Positions 16,977-25,389 of a stretch of DNA of 64,000 nucleotides are shown here, piece by piece. The DNA is taken from NCBI RefSeq assembly GCF_007896435.1, contig NZ_VCBL01000001.1, positions 229,994 to 293,993 of the forward strand. The letters run 5' to 3'. The stretch comes from Rummeliibacillus suwonensis (GTDB lineage: Bacteria > Bacillota > Bacilli > Bacillales_A > Planococcaceae). The first letter of the stretch is position 1; each line of letters begins with the position of its first letter. Position numbers and translations under genes: made by a program. The notes under the pieces are model-generated. The model searched no databases, was not told where the DNA came from, and was given only the letters and a program-made list of their open reading frames with translations.

Positions 16977-17405
16977 ATGAGAAAAAAAGAAGAAAATTTA
17001 ATTTTATTAATGTTTATAGTATCGTTAATAGCAACACTTGGAAGTTTATATTTTTCGGAAATCAAAGGATTTGAGCCTTGTAAACTTTGTTGGTTTCAAA
17101 GGATTTTAATGTATCCTATGGCTATAATTTTATTTATATCCCTAATTTCTAAGAATATTAATATATGCTTATATACACTCGTATTTTCAACTTTAGGAGT
17201 AATTTTATCTGGAATTCACAATTTAATAGTAATTTTCCCTTCGTTAATAGAAAAAAATATTAGTTGTGGTTTAATACCTTGTAGTACAGACTATATCTCG
17301 TATTTTGGCTTTATTAATATACCATTGATGAGTCTAGTAGCATTTCTAATAATATTTATAATCAGTATGTACATATTTAAACTTAGACAGGAGAAACGCA
17401 TATGA
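16977..17405 (+). CDS. bdbC: Disulfide bond formation protein BdbC (DsbB family)
   Basis: 142 residues with four helices. The first cysteine pair is CKLC after helix 1 (residue ~35) and the second lies in SCGLIPCS (residue ~98), the standard DsbB layout. It passes electrons from its partner thiol oxidase to quinones. The stop overlaps the next ATG by 4 bases. In B. subtilis, BdbB and BdbC act on sublancin and ComGC. Here the obvious local client is the four-cysteine halocin-like protein encoded 1.8 kb away. Confidence 0.9.
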   Translation: MRKKEENLILLMFIVSLIATLGSLYFSEIKGFEPCKLCWFQRILMYPMAIILFISLISKNINICLYTLVFSTLGVILSGIHNLIVIFPSLIEKNISCGLIPCSTDYISYFGFINIPLMSLVAFLIIFIISMYIFKLRQEKRI

Positions 17406-17854
17406 AAAAGGTCATTTTCTTTACTTCTCTTATAATAATATTTTTTTTGATATTAACATTAGTACATTTTAATAGAGACCAAGCTAGGCCTTCTAGTAAC
17501 CCATATGGAAATTTAAAAATATCAGATGCTTCTAAAAAATTATTAAAAGATAAAAATTATGATAATGTAATATTGCCTAAAGAATTAAAACAGATTAAAA
17601 GTACTTCTGGATATGTTTATTTTTTTAGTCCGTTATGTATTCATTGTAGATACTTTACTCCACTAGTTAATAACACTTTTAACCATCAAAATATTAAAAT
17701 AAAAAAATTTAATATTTATGAATTTAAAGATTTGGCAAAAACCTATAATATACAAGAAACTCCTACTGTAATTTATTATAAAAACGGGAAAGAAGTGAAA
17801 AAAATAGTGGGAGAAACCGATGGAAAGTCCTTATTAAAATGGATAAAAAGTTGA
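17402..17854 (+). CDS. Membrane-anchored thioredoxin-like thiol oxidase (BdbD/A-like)
   Basis: 150 residues. An N-terminal helix (residues 4-23) anchors a thioredoxin fold outside the membrane. The active site is CIHC in FFSPLCIHCRY (residue ~79), and the cis-Pro is in ETPTVIYY. It should oxidise cysteines of secreted substrates and be re-oxidised by BdbC, with which it is translationally coupled. The length is closer to BdbA/short thioredoxins than to full BdbD with its helical insert. Confidence 0.85.
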   Translation: MKKVIFFTSLIIIFFLILTLVHFNRDQARPSSNPYGNLKISDASKKLLKDKNYDNVILPKELKQIKSTSGYVYFFSPLCIHCRYFTPLVNNTFNHQNIKIKKFNIYEFKDLAKTYNIQETPTVIYYKNGKEVKKIVGETDGKSLLKWIKS

Positions 17855-17879
17855 AATGTCTAATTTTAGCTAATTTTTT

Positions 17880-18235
17880 ATGAAGGATAGTTACGTGCAA
17901 ATTTCCATAAAGTGGTCTTTGAATATCGACCGATTTGTAAGTAGTTGTACTGATTTTTCATTTAGAGATCAGCCTTTAAACAATTCATGATCATAATGAT
18001 GTGGACTTGATTATGCACCACTTGTTCCTGTACCCACAAAACTTTTTGATGTTCAAATGCTGTTTCCTCTATTTGAAAAACAGTTCAATTACCCAGTGGG
18101 GATTGTGAATATCTTCTTTTTAACCCATCTAGACCTGGTTGATTCATTAATAAATACAGTTCATTTCGAATACTTCTGATTGACCATGACCGTGTTCGTT
18201 CGCATTGGTAATGCATAGCCCCTTATTGAGGTTTG
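17880..18235 (-). pseudogene. Remnant of an IS4-type (DUF4372) transposase
   Basis: DNA similarity to 48500-48990 is clear: TTTTTGATGTTCAAATGCTG and TTTGAAAAACAGTTCAAT match the C-terminal part of the IS4-like gene there, and GACCATGACCGTGTTCGTTC matches the HANEHDH part. All frames are broken. Confidence 0.65.
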
Positions 18236-18254
18236 AAAAAATAAAATAACAAGA

Positions 18255-18360
18255 GATAAAGAGCTTTTTAGAAGTTGATAAGGAACGTAGATTACTGAGC
18301 TTTAAAACTTTAAGTTTTAAAGCTCAGTAAAAATATTTTTTATAGAATTTTATTGGAGAT
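18255..18360 (-). repeat. Second copy of the terminator/gene-end segment
   Basis: Pairs with 9758-9880 over about 100 bases. It covers the last codons of the 130-residue membrane protein and the terminator after it. Confidence 0.75.
18295..18327. terminator. Terminator after the XRE/membrane pair
   Basis: CTGAGCTTTAAAAC faces GTTTTAAAGCTCAG. Against 9811-9843 the stem has changed on both sides (GAGC/GCTC for GAAC/GTTC), which keeps pairing. Confidence 0.7.
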
Positions 18361-18732
18361 TAATCCCCCAATACCAATGATAATTAAACTTAATATAGGA
18401 AAAATAAATAAAGTTTCTGTATCTACAGTTGTGATATCTAAAAATAATAAAAAAATGATTACAAAACTAATTAAAACAAATAAAATAGGAGAAATAACCG
18501 CTACGTATGTAGTGATTATTTTTTTACTTCGTTCATCATAAAAAGAAACATCACTTTCTTTTTTTCTTTCATTAATCAAAAAGTAAATAAATAACACTAG
18601 GGATCCAACCAACCCACCGAGGATAACAGAATAGTTAACCTCACCTGTGATAAAATTCATTAAATATGCACCAGCTACACTTGTAAGAAATAAAGCTAAG
18701 ACATACATAATTTTTGTTGAAAATTTCATCAT
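18340..18732 (-). CDS. Four-helix membrane protein paired with the XRE regulator
   Basis: 130 residues: two N-terminal helices, a charged loop INERKKESDVSFYDERSKK, and two C-terminal helices. The DER motif in the loop is common in DUF2178-like partners of small XRE regulators. The ATG overlaps the regulator stop by 4 bases. It may hold the regulator at the membrane or act as immunity. That is inference from the recurrent gene pairing, not from a motif. Confidence 0.7.
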   Translation of the reverse strand: MMKFSTKIMYVLALFLTSVAGAYLMNFITGEVNYSVILGGLVGSLVLFIYFLINERKKESDVSFYDERSKKIITTYVAVISPILFVLISFVIIFLLFLDITTVDTETLFIFPILSLIIIGIGGLISNKIL

Positions 18733-18935
18733 TTATCCTCCTCTAACCAAAATAATTTATCCATAGAAATAGATAAATAATTCGTTAATTTTAATGCTAA
18801 TTCCAAACTGGGGTTATATTTTCTTTTTTCAATAGCAACAATTGTTTGGCGAGACACTTTTAAATCTAAGGCCATCTGATTTTGAGTGATCCCCTTAATC
18901 TCTCTAAAGTATTTAATCTTATTATTTACACTCAC
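18729..18935 (-). CDS. Short XRE-family regulator
   Basis: 68 residues, almost only a Cro/C1-type HTH: ITQNQMALDLKVSRQTIVAIEK is helix 2-turn-helix 3 and ends in YNPSLELALKLTNYLSISMD. The tail KLFWLEED is typical of YozG/YgzD-like regulators. It heads a two-gene unit and is convergent with none of its neighbours. The halocin-like gene lies upstream on the same strand, separated by a terminator. It is a candidate controller of the locus. Confidence 0.85.
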   Translation of the reverse strand: MSVNNKIKYFREIKGITQNQMALDLKVSRQTIVAIEKRKYNPSLELALKLTNYLSISMDKLFWLEEDK

Positions 18936-19056
18936 AAGTTCTCTCCTCCGTTATTGTTGTTATAAACATAATAATATTTTTAATGCTGAATGTAAAGATA
19001 TCTTTACATTCAGTGCAAAAAAAAGAGGTTAGAACAAAAAAACTTTTAAAATGAAT

Positions 19057-19101
19057 AAACCGCATAAAATTGAATTTAAAATCCTTGACTTTATGCGGTT
19101 T
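19057..19101 (-). terminator. Terminator after the halocin-like gene
   Basis: AAACCGCATAAA faces TTTATGCGGTTT, with an AT-rich tail on the minus strand. A near-copy of this hairpin type occurs at 36151. Confidence 0.7.
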
Positions 19102-19158
19102 TATTTCATGATTTATCCTAAATCAATTAGTTTTCTACTTATACCTAACCTTTTTTAT

Positions 19159-19905
19159 TTAACTTACAGAACATCCAGCTGCAAATGCTAATTCACATGC
19201 TAGACCGGCTGCTATACCAACACCTGGTACAACAGCTGCTAGTCCTCCAAAGGCAGCTGCACATGCTATTATTCCAGATACACTACAAGCAAATGAAATT
19301 CCACTAAATTTGAATTTTTTAGCTTTCATAAGCGTTATTTTTGATGGATTATTTTCAGGTTGCCATTCAGTAATTTTATCATTTTTATTGTATTTTTCTA
19401 GATCTTCCGAAGATGTATCGTAGACTATTTTAGCATTTTTTAAGTTATTAGTATATTTAACAACTTGATATTGAAGTGGTTCATTATTTTTTAAATCAAC
19501 TACTACGAAAAATTTATAGAAACTTTTGTTATTCTTTTTAATATAAAAAGCGTTTAAGATACCTACTTTTTCATAGGTTTTACCATCATCATGAGTATAA
19601 TTTTTTAATATTAAATATGAATTTGCTTCTTGTTTAAATTCAAATCCTTTTTTTTCTATTGCGTTAATACTGGATTTAAAATAATCTTGTGTTTTTATAA
19701 AAGAGTTTTCAAGTATAGTTTGATCTTCTTGATTTACATCAAAAATAACATCTGTCCCATCTTTTTCAATCTCTTTAATCAATTCATTAGATCTAATTTC
19801 ACATTGATTGCAATCATCTTCTGTTGTCTTAGCTTGAACAAAATTACTGCCCAATGTTGATATTGCAAAGACAGTAATTAAAAAAGTAAAGAATAATTTT
19901 TTCAT
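19159..19905 (-). CDS. Secreted two-part protein with halocin C8-like C-terminal domain
   Basis: 248 residues. A signal peptide (residues 1-25, ending FVQAK) is followed by a polar ~175-residue domain with an early CNQC pair. The C-terminal ~45 residues are almost all Gly, Ala, Val and Ile with four cysteines (FACSVSG, IIACAAAFGG, GLACELA, AAGCSVS). Halocin C8 is made as a precursor with an N-terminal immunity part and a C-terminal cysteine-rich peptide; the layout here is the same, though it has only four cysteines. The likely product is a bacteriocin released by cleavage near residue 200. The BdbC/BdbD pair nearby fits its disulfides. Confidence 0.65.
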   Translation of the reverse strand: MKKLFFTFLITVFAISTLGSNFVQAKTTEDDCNQCEIRSNELIKEIEKDGTDVIFDVNQEDQTILENSFIKTQDYFKSSINAIEKKGFEFKQEANSYLILKNYTHDDGKTYEKVGILNAFYIKKNNKSFYKFFVVVDLKNNEPLQYQVVKYTNNLKNAKIVYDTSSEDLEKYNKNDKITEWQPENNPSKITLMKAKKFKFSGISFACSVSGIIACAAAFGGLAAVVPGVGIAAGLACELAFAAGCSVS

Positions 19906-20080
19906 TCAATATAGACCTCCCTATAAATTTTAAGGTTTCCATGTACTTGGAAAAATACAATTGTTTGCTAGCAATTAAAGCCTACCATCCATCATTCCGA
20001 CATCGCAACGACAAAATTCATACGGTATACCGACAAAAATATGTCCTTGCCATTTGGGTATTTTGTGCTAAAATATGTAA
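19906..20080 (-). promoter_or_regulatory. Duplicated promoter region, copy 2, with phased CGACA repeats
   Basis: CGACA at 19998, 20009 and 20031 repeats the 11/22 spacing of copy 1. GGTATACCGACAAAAATATG is identical. The ribosome site GGGAGG precedes ATG 19905. Confidence 0.6.
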
Positions 20081-20408
20081 ATGTAAATAATTATAAAGGT
20101 GTATCATTTTTGGTAATAGTATAAGTATATTGAAATGAATTTCGTGATTCCGTCGTTCAATCAATCGAGGATGACATAGAGGATTCAGTGCTAAATACTT
20201 TCATTGACTTAGAAACTTTGGAGGAAAATTGCAGAGATCTAATGTGTATCGATATCATGACAAAAAATTAGGTAGTTCTTCACATACACCTCCAGCAAAA
20301 GGTTTCGAAAGAATGATAGTAGATTAATATTTAGAAATATATGGATATATTGTATTGAAATTCGTTTTTTAGCCTTTCAAAATGGTATGAGCTATGATAT
20401 ATCAACTT
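20081..20408 (+). other. Gene-free stretch with a short orphan frame
   Basis: A frame from about 20141 reads DSVVQSIEDDIEDSVLNTF and stops at about 20268, without a start or ribosome site. A 16-base match (GCAGAGATCTAATGTG) occurs at 20229 and at 53498 after the IS110 element. No function assigned. Confidence 0.3.
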
Positions 20409-20637
20409 TTATCCTGCGTAACGGGCAAGTAAGACCCCGGACCTCAAGGTTTAGAGAGAAACGAGAAAATAGGTGGGCGATCAACTGCCGCATGAGCCCG
20501 ATTGGTTCGACCAACAAGATGTTGGTCCCCTCAGGTGTTGCCACAGGACGTGGCGATTTTAACCTGAGTTCCTCTATTTCAACGGGGGATGAAAACCACC
20601 CCACTGATGGAAGTGTCATTTTACAGAGAAATGGAGG
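20409..20637. repeat. Family B dispersed repeat, copy B1, directly before comQ
   Basis: A diverged copy of the ~215-bp element seen at 27398, 37620 and 41295: AACGGGCAAGTAAGACCCC at the left and CCCACTGATGGAAG at the right. Its right edge touches the comQ ribosome site, so it separates comQ from any promoter further left. Confidence 0.78.
20512..20568 (-). ncRNA. Bacillaceae-1-like RNA core in B1
   Basis: The outer stem has changed to CTCAGGT/ACCTGAG with pairing kept. The inner hairpin is GCCAC-GTCCT-GTGGC on the minus strand, and the second loop is ATCTT. Confidence 0.5.
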
Positions 20638-20643
20638 GATTCA

Positions 20644-21569
20644 ATGGATATTGTTGTCATACAGAATAAGATTAATTTTTTTTAGAAGAAATCATCCAAA
20701 ATGATAAAGATCTTGAAGAAGACTTAAAAGTATTAATCTCTAACTATGTGCGTACTAAATCTGTAGAGGAACGTCCTTTTGGCACTTTATGTGTGCTCCA
20801 TTTTGAAAGTTTTTCACAGGAGAAAAATTTAGAAATTTATCTAGCGGCTGCTGCCATTGAAATGCTTATACTATCTTTGGATATCGTGGATGATTTACAA
20901 GATCAGGATTCTCAAGAAATTTGGATGAAAAATCCTTCTCATTCTTTGAATACCGTTTTATATATGTTGCATAAATGCATGCTGGTTATTTTAAAAACAT
21001 CTTTCAAACACAAACACCAAGCATTAGAGATTATATGCAAATATGTCATGCGTAGTATAAATGGACAACAACTAGATTTACAAAATGAGGGCAAAAAAGA
21101 AGAGGTTTATTTGAAAATGATTGAAGATAAATCGGGCTCTTTGACAACTCTCAGCTGTCTTACTGGCAAAGTATTAGCGGATGGTCACATTGACGATCAT
21201 TGTATATCTTATAGTATGGCGTTAGGGGCAATACAGCAAATTAACAATGATATGCATTGCTTAAAAACATGGGATGAAAAGAATGACTTCCTAAATGGGC
21301 GATTTTCTCTCCCTATACTCTATATTTTAAACAGATATTCCTTTTTCACTGAATATTTGATTAATGTTTATAAGTGCAAAGGAAAATTATTTATACCCTA
21401 TAGCAATCCAGTAGATATATTTAACAATAGCTTAGCTTTTCAATATGCAAATCTAATAAAAAAAAGCTATCAGATAAAGGCTACTAAAAATTTGAATCAA
21501 TTTGATTTAACCTTAGAAGCTAAAAGTTATATAAACAATTTTATAAATAATATAGGAGGAAGGAATTAA
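20644..21569 (+). pseudogene. comQ: comQ, ComX isoprenyltransferase, frameshifted in a T8 tract
   Basis: ATG 20644 follows TGGAGGGATTC and encodes MDIVVIQNKINFF, then TAG. One extra T in the run 20676-20683 would join it to the following frame (LEEIIQNDKDLEEDLKVL…), giving a ~308-residue ComQ. The downstream frame, with first start GTG 20748, carries the aspartate-rich motif DIVDDLQDQDS and the second region INNDMHCL. ComQ prenylates the Trp of ComX. As written the gene is off or expressed only by slippage or re-initiation at GTG, which would remove about 35 residues. Confidence 0.85.
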
Positions 21570-21570
21570 A

Positions 21571-21732
21571 ATGTTAGAAATAGTTCAACATATTGAGGAA
21601 AACAATTTATTAGAAATTCTAAAATGCGGAAATGCTTCATTAATTGGATATACTACAGATGAACTCAATGAAATTATTAAAGTTCTTGAACTAAGTGATT
21701 TGGATATTTCATATGAATCTTATTGGAAATAA
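21571..21732 (+). CDS. comX: ComX pheromone precursor
   Basis: 53 residues, starting one base after the comQ stop with TAGGAGGAAGG upstream. The leader has the ComX signature KCGNASLIGYTTDELNEII (compare CLIG and the E-x-I-I helix of known ComX). The C-terminal pheromone part ends SYESYWK, with a single Trp two residues from the end, the residue ComQ prenylates. The peptide would be cut and secreted, then sensed by ComP. The C-terminal sequence is unlike the B. subtilis types I remember, so it probably defines its own pherotype. Confidence 0.88.
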   Translation: MLEIVQHIEENNLLEILKCGNASLIGYTTDELNEIIKVLELSDLDISYESYWK

Positions 21733-23926
21733 AATCTCACTAAATCAAATGATTAAAATTTTCTTTTACATATCTCTAAGTGTGTATATGTTAACCTTTG
21801 CATATACACATCCCTATTTAGGAATAAAGCTTGAAAATGTAAATAATTCTTGGCACTTCTCTAAAGACAATAAAGCGGATATATACGCTTCTTGGCTTCA
21901 AAAGAATCATATTAAGTATGAAGATGAAATTATGTTGGTAAATGGACAACGTTTAAACCACTCATCACCCTATTTAAAAAATGATGAATTAATGACAGCT
22001 TCTACTTTAATTTTGAAAGATAATGAAGGGGATTTTTATTCTGCAAAACTCCAGCCATTTGATATACTCTATTGGTCTTTGTTCACAGTTATAGTCCCAA
22101 CATTCTATGCGGTATTTAGTTTAATTCTTTCTTTATATTTAATGTTTAAGAAAAAAGAAATTCCATTAATGGATTACTTAATAAATTTTTTACTAAGTAC
22201 ATCTTTAGCTTATACTAGTTCTCATTTATCCAGTTTAGGAAATATACTGGGGAGTATACTTATTTCCAGTTTTATGGTTCTTTCTTTAGCGATACTATGT
22301 AATTTCTTGATCCACTATATAAATCTGATTAAAAAAAAGAACTATTCTACTCTATGGACGAGATTGTTATATACCTTGTCGCTAATTCCTTTAGTGATGA
22401 ATGTGGTTCCTTCTTTAAAAAGAGATGAGCCATCCGTTACTCTAACGATTTTTTTAATTTTGATCGTTTGTTTAATCACTATTACCTTTTATGGCATGTT
22501 CTATTTGAAAATACGTCCAATGTATTATATGTTCATAGGCATGTTACTTCCATTTGCACCATTTGTATTTTTTTATATATTACCGTATCTGTTAAATAAA
22601 AAGGATATTTTAAATCCCGAATATTGTGTAGTTTTTTTATTGCTTATTCCTTTTAATATTATAGCTTTACATATTGTAGAACAATTGTTCAATTTAACAT
22701 ATTATATTGCTCGTATAATGTACTATAGCTGGATTAGTTTGTTTTTTGTAATTTGGATTGTTTTGGGAACTTCAGTATTTATAAAGTTAGCCTTTTTTAA
22801 GGTTGCTTTATTTAGTATTTTCATATACTTTTCTACGATGATTTTCTTATATTTAAAAGAACACTTAGATTTTAAAAACAGAAGTGTTTTATTTACGATG
22901 AAGGGGAATCATATGCATGATTTATATAAAAATATTCGTATATTAAGCAAGAGCTATACATTGGAACAATCTTTGCAAAATGTAAAGCAAGTTGTGGAAA
23001 AATATTTACATATAAATGATGTGACGATTAGACAAACAGACACCTCCTGTGAAGAAGGCCACCTAGTTATTGGGAAGATGATAATCGAAAAAGAAAAGTA
23101 CACAAGTTTGATTCATTGTGAGCATTCCAATTCTCTATATATTGATATTCCTAAGAAGTCGATTCATCTACAAAATGAACAAATCGTTTGGCTAGAGCTT
23201 TTTTATTCATATGTTGATAATTTTCTGACTAGCACGAAAATTATTGAAGAGCTAATGGAGCAATTACAAAAAGTATCTACAAAAAATGATTTTTTACCGA
23301 ACTGGCTTAAGAAACTTATTTATATACGGGTGGATGAGGAAAAGTATAAAGTGGCGCAAGAATTGCATGACACCATACTACAAAAGTATTACCATATTGC
23401 ACGGCAATTAAATATGGTCGTATCTTCTCAACCAGAGTTGAGTTCTATCTATCAGCAATTCATCGAAAGTATTACCAATTTACGTACTTATTGCGAAACA
23501 TTAAAACCTCCACTTCTTGCAAAGCAAGGATTGCAGCCCGCACTTGAACAGCTTGCAAGAAAAATGGCTCTTGAAAGCGAATTTGATTTGGATTATTCTT
23601 TTGATCGGCTCTATTTAGAAAACGAAGATTTACCATTAACCATTTATCGCATTATTCAAGAGCTATTAAATAATGCTCAAAAACACGCCTGTGCTACGAA
23701 GATCATGATTCACTTAGAAGAGCTGGAAAATGGATGTATGATTCACTATGAAGATAATGGTGTTGGATTTGACAGAGAGCAGGTGAAAAAGGGCGAAACA
23801 TTTGGATTGCAAGGAATTCAAGAACGTGTAGAAGCTTTTAATGGTTCAATGGACATCATGACTAAGCGATCAGAAGGAGTTAAAGTGCATATTGTATTTG
23901 AGGAGGAGTTTATAAAAAATGATTAG
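21713..23926 (+). CDS. comP: ComP sensor histidine kinase
   Basis: About 737 residues from ATG 21713 (ATG 21749 is possible; the start overlaps comX). The N-terminal part has a helix, an outer PDZ-like loop (GIKLENVNNSWHF…LVNGQRLNHSS) and then about eight more helices. The cytoplasmic part is a HisKA_3 kinase: H-box ELHDTILQKYYHIARQ (phospho-His), N-box LLNNAQKHA, G-box EDNGVGFD and GLQGIQERV. It senses prenylated ComX and phosphorylates ComA. The variable N-terminal half next to comX is the usual specificity region. Confidence 0.93.
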   Translation: MNLIGNKISLNQMIKIFFYISLSVYMLTFAYTHPYLGIKLENVNNSWHFSKDNKADIYASWLQKNHIKYEDEIMLVNGQRLNHSSPYLKNDELMTASTLILKDNEGDFYSAKLQPFDILYWSLFTVIVPTFYAVFSLILSLYLMFKKKEIPLMDYLINFLLSTSLAYTSSHLSSLGNILGSILISSFMVLSLAILCNFLIHYINLIKKKNYSTLWTRLLYTLSLIPLVMNVVPSLKRDEPSVTLTIFLILIVCLITITFYGMFYLKIRPMYYMFIGMLLPFAPFVFFYILPYLLNKKDILNPEYCVVFLLLIPFNIIALHIVEQLFNLTYYIARIMYYSWISLFFVIWIVLGTSVFIKLAFFKVALFSIFIYFSTMIFLYLKEHLDFKNRSVLFTMKGNHMHDLYKNIRILSKSYTLEQSLQNVKQVVEKYLHINDVTIRQTDTSCEEGHLVIGKMIIEKEKYTSLIHCEHSNSLYIDIPKKSIHLQNEQIVWLELFYSYVDNFLTSTKIIEELMEQLQKVSTKNDFLPNWLKKLIYIRVDEEKYKVAQELHDTILQKYYHIARQLNMVVSSQPELSSIYQQFIESITNLRTYCETLKPPLLAKQGLQPALEQLARKMALESEFDLDYSFDRLYLENEDLPLTIYRIIQELLNNAQKHACATKIMIHLEELENGCMIHYEDNGVGFDREQVKKGETFGLQGIQERVEAFNGSMDIMTKRSEGVKVHIVFEEEFIKND

Positions 23927-24545
23927 ATTGCTTATTGTTGACGATCATCCACTTATTTTAGAGGGGACAAGAGCACTCTTTCAAAACGAAAAAGAAATAT
24001 GCATATCAACGCAAGTCAATCCCCAAAAAGTCTTATCTCAAATGGCAATCGAAAAATATGATGTTTACCTTGTAGATGTTAATATGTCACTCATTGATGG
24101 TCTAACATTAGCTAAAGAAATCCGAGAATATCAACCCCAAGCAGCGATCATCTTATATACAGGTGATGATATTTCCAATTATTACTCATTTGTTTTAAAT
24201 CAACAAGTGAATGGCGTTTTATCGAAAACGGCTTCCCAAAAAGAATTAATACGAATGGTTTATGAGGTGATGGACGGGAATATCGTCATTTCTAAACATT
24301 TTTTAGAATTTGTGAATCATCAGTTAAATCATGCTCAAATGAAAATGAATCTATCCAAAAAAGAACAACAGCTTCTAAGGTATTTAAATCAAGGATACAC
24401 AAACAAACAAATTTCTGAGAGTTTGTTTGTTGCACAACGAACTGTAGAACGTTATCTTCAACAGTTATATTCGCATTTACAAGTTTCAGGTCGCGACGAA
24501 GCCATACAAAAAATGCATCAAGAGAAGTTACTTAAGAGTATGTAG
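23919..24545 (+). CDS. comA: ComA-type response regulator
   Basis: 208 residues, overlapping comP by 8 bases. The receiver domain has the acidic pair in VDDHP and the phosphoacceptor Asp in YLVDVNMS. The LuxR-type HTH is near the C-terminus: LSKKEQQLLRYLNQGYTNKQ, then TVERYLQQLYSHL. After phosphorylation it should activate quorum-controlled promoters. Completes comQXPA. Confidence 0.92.
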   Translation: MIRLLIVDDHPLILEGTRALFQNEKEICISTQVNPQKVLSQMAIEKYDVYLVDVNMSLIDGLTLAKEIREYQPQAAIILYTGDDISNYYSFVLNQQVNGVLSKTASQKELIRMVYEVMDGNIVISKHFLEFVNHQLNHAQMKMNLSKKEQQLLRYLNQGYTNKQISESLFVAQRTVERYLQQLYSHLQVSGRDEAIQKMHQEKLLKSM

Positions 24546-24604
24546 TAAAAGCATTAAAAAGAGGTAAGCATTGAATAATGTCTGTTTAGGGAAGGGGTTT
24601 AGAG

Positions 24605-25072
24605 TTGAGGAATCTATTGAAAATTGCTTTAAAAGTTAGTTTCGGTATTTATTTATTTGCACTAGCAGTCATTTTGTTTATGAGTTCAAGGGGATTAGGA
24701 TTCGCACATGAGTTGACTTTACTTGAGTATATAAAATATAGTTCAAATTTTGTTCCTTTTAAGACAATTAATACCTATATCAATGCTCTTCAAGATGGAA
24801 CCATGAATCGAGATATTCCCATTAAGAATTTGTTAGGCAATTTCGTATTATTTTTACCAATGGGAATTTTTCTACCTATTCTGTTTAAGCGTTTAAGTAT
24901 TTTTAAAAAATACATAATAACAATCATATTGGTATTACTATCAATAGAAATTATTCAAGTCATAACTAGATTAGGAAGTTTTGATATTGATGATTTGCTA
25001 TTGAACTTACTAGGTGCTATTTTGGGATTTAGCATTTATAAGTTACTTGTACAATTGAAGATCATTAGGTAG
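24605..25072 (+). CDS. VanZ-family membrane protein
   Basis: 155 residues with four or five helices. The VanZ signature is the NLLGNFVLFLPMGIFLPILF block near residue 78, followed by IEIIQ and a D-I-D-DLLLNLLGAILG stretch. TTG 24605 is used, with GGGAAGGGG upstream. VanZ-like proteins are linked to glycopeptide tolerance, but most have no known role. It is 59 bases after comA on the same strand and ends at a terminator, so it may be read through from the com operon. Confidence 0.82.
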   Translation: MRNLLKIALKVSFGIYLFALAVILFMSSRGLGFAHELTLLEYIKYSSNFVPFKTINTYINALQDGTMNRDIPIKNLLGNFVLFLPMGIFLPILFKRLSIFKKYIITIILVLLSIEIIQVITRLGSFDIDDLLLNLLGAILGFSIYKLLVQLKIIR

Positions 25073-25094
25073 GACAGTAACAAAAATCTAACTT

Positions 25095-25127
25095 AAAACT
25101 ACTCGTAGAAAATGAGTAGTTTTTGTT
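25095..25127 (+). terminator. Terminator of the com/VanZ unit
   Basis: AAAACTACTC faces GAGTAGTTTT and is followed by TGTTTTGG. The remaining ~260 bases to the next gene show no other clear feature. Confidence 0.75.
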
Positions 25128-25389
25128 TTGGTTCAAGTTTCTTTTTGGCATTCATAAAAGCCCTTGAATTTACCTCCCTCACACCCTTCCTATATTTTTG
25201 ATGGTATGCATTTCCTTCTTTCTTATCAAGGCTAATTGATGTAATAAAAATAATAACGTCAATTGTATACGGTTGTTAAACTTGTTTTGGTGCTTGGCAC
25301 GTTTGCTGTTAATGTCAGTGAAATAGTCATTTTACAATTTCTAAAGAATAAATTGAATTATGCGATTGAATCCGAGAGGAGAAATAGTC

